A program made the translations under genes and the position numbers. The notes under the pieces were generated by a model. It was not told the origin of the DNA. It did not search any database and was given only the letters and a program-made list of their open reading frames with translations. Positions 62,081 to 64,000 of a stretch of 64,000 nucleotides of DNA are shown piece by piece. Numbering within the stretch: position 1 is the stretch's first letter; the number at the start of each line of letters is the position of its first letter. The stretch spans positions 124,001-188,000 of the forward strand of contig NZ_JNXG01000014.1 in the NCBI RefSeq assembly GCF_000717025.1, in the 5' to 3' direction. This DNA is from Streptomyces atroolivaceus. Its GTDB lineage: Bacteria; Actinomycetota; Actinomycetes; Streptomycetales; Streptomycetaceae.

Positions 62081-63544
62081 ATGTGGTTCCGCCGCCCGCC
62101 CCCTGTCCATTCAAGACGCTTACTCGCCATCCTTGCGCCGTTGCTGCTCGTGGCCACTTTCCTCGGTGCCCAGCCCGCCGGTGCGGCGACCGTAGACCCC
62201 AACGCCTCGTATGTGCTGGTCAGCCGCAACAGCGGCAAGGCCCTGGATGTCTACAACATGGCGACCAACGACGGCGCCCGCATCACCCAGTGGACCAAGA
62301 ACGATCAGGTCCAGCAGCAGTGGCAGTTCGTCGACTCGGGGGGCGGCTACTACCGCATCAAGTCCCGCCACTCGGGCAAGGTGCTCGACGTCCACAACTG
62401 GTCCACCGCGAACGGCGGTTCCATCGTCCAGTGGGCCGACCTGAACAGCACCAACCAGCAGTGGCGGCTGGCCGACAGCTCGGACGGCTACGTGAGGTTC
62501 ATCTCACGCCACAGCAACAAGGCCCTCGAAGTGCAAGGCGCCTCCACCGCCGACAACGCGAACATCGTCCAGTACGACGACTGGGGCGGCACCAACCAGC
62601 AGTGGCAGCTCGTCAAGGCCGGCGGCGACCCCGGCCCGTGCGATCTTCCATCGACATACCGCTGGACATCGACGGGCGCGCTGGCGCAGCCCAAGCCTGG
62701 GTGGGTCTCGCTCAAGGACTTCACCGTCGTCCCTCACAACGGCAGGCAACTCGTCTACGCGACGACGCACGACACGGGGACCACTTGGGGTTCGATGAAC
62801 TTCGGCCTGTTCACCAATTGGTCGGAGATGGCCTCGACCAGCCAGAACACGATGTCGACCTCCGCCGTCGCGCCCACGCTCTTCTACTTCGCGCCGAAGA
62901 ACATCTGGGTGCTCGCCTACCAGTGGGGCGGGACCGCCTTCTCCTACCGGACGTCGAGCGACCCCACCAACCCGAACGGCTGGTCATCCCAGCAGGTGCT
63001 GTTCTCCGGAAGCATCTCCGGCTCCGGGACAGGACCCATCGACCAGACGCTCATCGGTGACGGGACGAACATGTACCTGTTCTTCGCCGGTGACAACGGC
63101 AAGATCTACCGGTCCAGCATGCCGATCGGAAACTTCCCGGGGAGCTTCGGCACCACCTCGACAGTGATCATGAGTGACACCACGAACAACCTGTTCGAAG
63201 CCCCGCAGGTCTACAAGCTCCAGGGCCAGAACCGCTACCTCATGATCGTCGAGGCGATCGGCTCGCAGGGCCGCTATTTCCGCTCGTTCACGGCAACCAG
63301 TCTGAGCGGCTCATGGACACCCCAGGCCGCGACCGAGAACAATCCTTTCGCCGGCAAGGCCAACAGCGGCGCCACCTGGACCAACGACATCAGCCACGGC
63401 GAACTGATCCGCTCAAGCCCCGACCAAACCATGACCGTCGATCCCTGCAATCTGCAGCTGCTTTATCAAGGGCGCAGCCCCAACTCCAGCGGCGACTACG
63501 GCCTCCTGCCCTACCGTCCGGGTCTGCTGACACTGCAGCGCTGA
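62081..63544 (+). CDS. GH62 alpha-L-arabinofuranosidase with N-terminal CBM13
   Basis: A 487-residue secreted enzyme. The Sec signal ends at [12 protein letters not shown] ricin-type CBM13 beta-trefoil (about 38-185) follows with three QxW repeats (QQQWQFV, NQQWRLA, NQQWQLV). The GH62 domain runs from about 190 to the end, with catalytic acids in [23 protein letters not shown] and [10 protein letters not shown]. It removes arabinose side chains from arabinoxylan. The ATG at 62081 has AAAGGAGG upstream. Two hairpins follow the stop. Confidence 0.96.
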   Translation: MWFRRPPPVHSRRLLAILAPLLLVATFLGAQPAGAATVDPNASYVLVSRNSGKALDVYNMATNDGARITQWTKNDQVQQQWQFVDSGGGYYRIKSRHSGKVLDVHNWSTANGGSIVQWADLNSTNQQWRLADSSDGYVRFISRHSNKALEVQGASTADNANIVQYDDWGGTNQQWQLVKAGGDPGPCDLPSTYRWTSTGALAQPKPGWVSLKDFTVVPHNGRQLVYATTHDTGTTWGSMNFGLFTNWSEMASTSQNTMSTSAVAPTLFYFAPKNIWVLAYQWGGTAFSYRTSSDPTNPNGWSSQQVLFSGSISGSGTGPIDQTLIGDGTNMYLFFAGDNGKIYRSSMPIGNFPGSFGTTSTVIMSDTTNNLFEAPQVYKLQGQNRYLMIVEAIGSQGRYFRSFTATSLSGSWTPQAATENNPFAGKANSGATWTNDISHGELIRSSPDQTMTVDPCNLQLLYQGRSPNSSGDYGLLPYRPGLLTLQR

Positions 63545-63559
63545 GGGCGTCGCACGGAT

Positions 63560-63612
63560 CCGGCTCCGGTGTGGAGCCGGCGTGGCGGGCTCGGCGGAAA
63601 GCCGAGCCCGCC
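63560..63612 (+). terminator. Two consecutive hairpins after the GH62 gene
   Basis: CCGGCTCC/GGAGCCGG (8 bp, loop of 5) at 63560-63580 is followed by GGCGGGCTCGGC/GCCGAGCCCGCC (12 bp, loop GGAAA) at 63584-63612. This is a convincing terminator, though without a T tract. Confidence 0.75.
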
Positions 63613-63619
63613 CAGGTCA

Positions 63620-64000
63620 CGCGACAACCTCAGTGAAAGTCGACAACTGCAACGACAGGGCTGGCGGGACGGCCTGACGACCGCCCGATACGACGCCGTC
63701 CTGCGGTCACAGGACTTCGCGTGCCCTGTCGGCGACGACGCAGAGTACGTCGGAATTCCTGACGTGAAGGCACTCCAACTGGCGCATCGCCCACGACCAC
63801 GCAGGCTGCGGGCCAGGCTCTCCTTGTGGCAAACGCGTGCGGGGCTGCGATGCCGTAAGTGCAACATGGAAATCTTTCGGCCTACGAGCATGTCCCTGTG
63901 CACTCGCACGACGGTCTGCTGTTCGACACCTACCTCGCCGCGGCCGCCAGGATGGTGGTCTTACCGGCGCCGGTTTCGGGGTGTATCAGGGACTCGCGGT
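63620..64000. other. Window end with decayed fragments
   Basis: No intact gene. On the minus strand near the edge (about 63940-64000) a frame reads SLIHPETGAGKTTILAAAAR, a Walker A motif from an ATPase or helicase, and stops at once. Plus-strand text (YDAVLRSQDFACPVGDDAEY) may be another scrap. Confidence 0.35.

Overview
The window is high-GC actinobacterial DNA, almost certainly from a Streptomyces chromosome. The evidence is strong GC bias at third codon positions, frequent GTG/TTG starts, ATGA/GTGA stop-start overlaps, sugar ABC importers without their own ATPase, a FemX-type peptidoglycan branching enzyme, a perfect DasR-like palindrome and an iron box of DmdR/IdeR type. The density of transposase scraps and frameshifted or truncated genes suggests a decaying accessory region such as a chromosome arm; that placement is inference.

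Layout. 1-13.5 kb: a mosaic of intact metabolic genes (two-domain oxidoreductase with divergent TetR, SDR, DinB-like, dienelactone-hydrolase-like, amidase, SMI1/KNR4) mixed with remnants (M24 peptidase joined to an ISL3 transposase end, PP2C, IS5, integrase, S33 hydrolase, M20, leucine-rich-variant repeats). 13.9-16.3 kb: DrrAB-like ABC exporter with a downstream MerR gene. 16.8-19.5 kb: secreted proteins, namely an SH3-like small protein, an RTX-repeat protein and an AA10 lytic polysaccharide monooxygenase with a DasR-type site. 20-24.7 kb: a 48-residue basic protein, an APC permease, and a MerR/oxidoreductase pair with a classical MerR promoter. 25.6-36.3 kb: a mannan utilisation locus (secreted GH26 mannanase; operon of binding lipoprotein, two permeases, GH2 beta-mannosidase and LacI regulator; divergent ROK kinase). 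36.7-38.1 kb: MHS-type transporter. 38.65-45.8 kb: envelope block (AfsQ/Cse-like response regulator, kinase and lipoprotein; FemX and MurJ overlapping by 4 nt; L,D-transpeptidase). 46.66-49.07 kb: a tRNA-shaped leader directly in front of a 766-residue protein of unknown family, the most unusual arrangement here. 49.3-56.3 kb: two modules, each a SAM methyltransferase next to an XRE-cupin regulator, separated by truncated genes, a DedA-like protein and an epoxide-hydrolase-like lipoprotein. 56.8-64 kb: IS4 and IS5 scraps, EamA exporter with divergent TetR, a small secreted protein overlapping an S74-chaperone-like protein, a DUF6891 protein with a doubtful 5' end, and a GH62 arabinofuranosidase carrying a CBM13 domain.

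How the genes work together. The mannanase cuts mannan outside the cell. The SBP/permease system, presumably energised by a shared MsiK-type ATPase elsewhere, imports the oligosaccharides. The GH2 enzyme releases mannose and the ROK kinase may phosphorylate hexose, all probably under the LacI protein. The LPMO (chitin) and GH62 enzyme (arabinoxylan) add further polysaccharide-degrading capacity with their own apparent operators.
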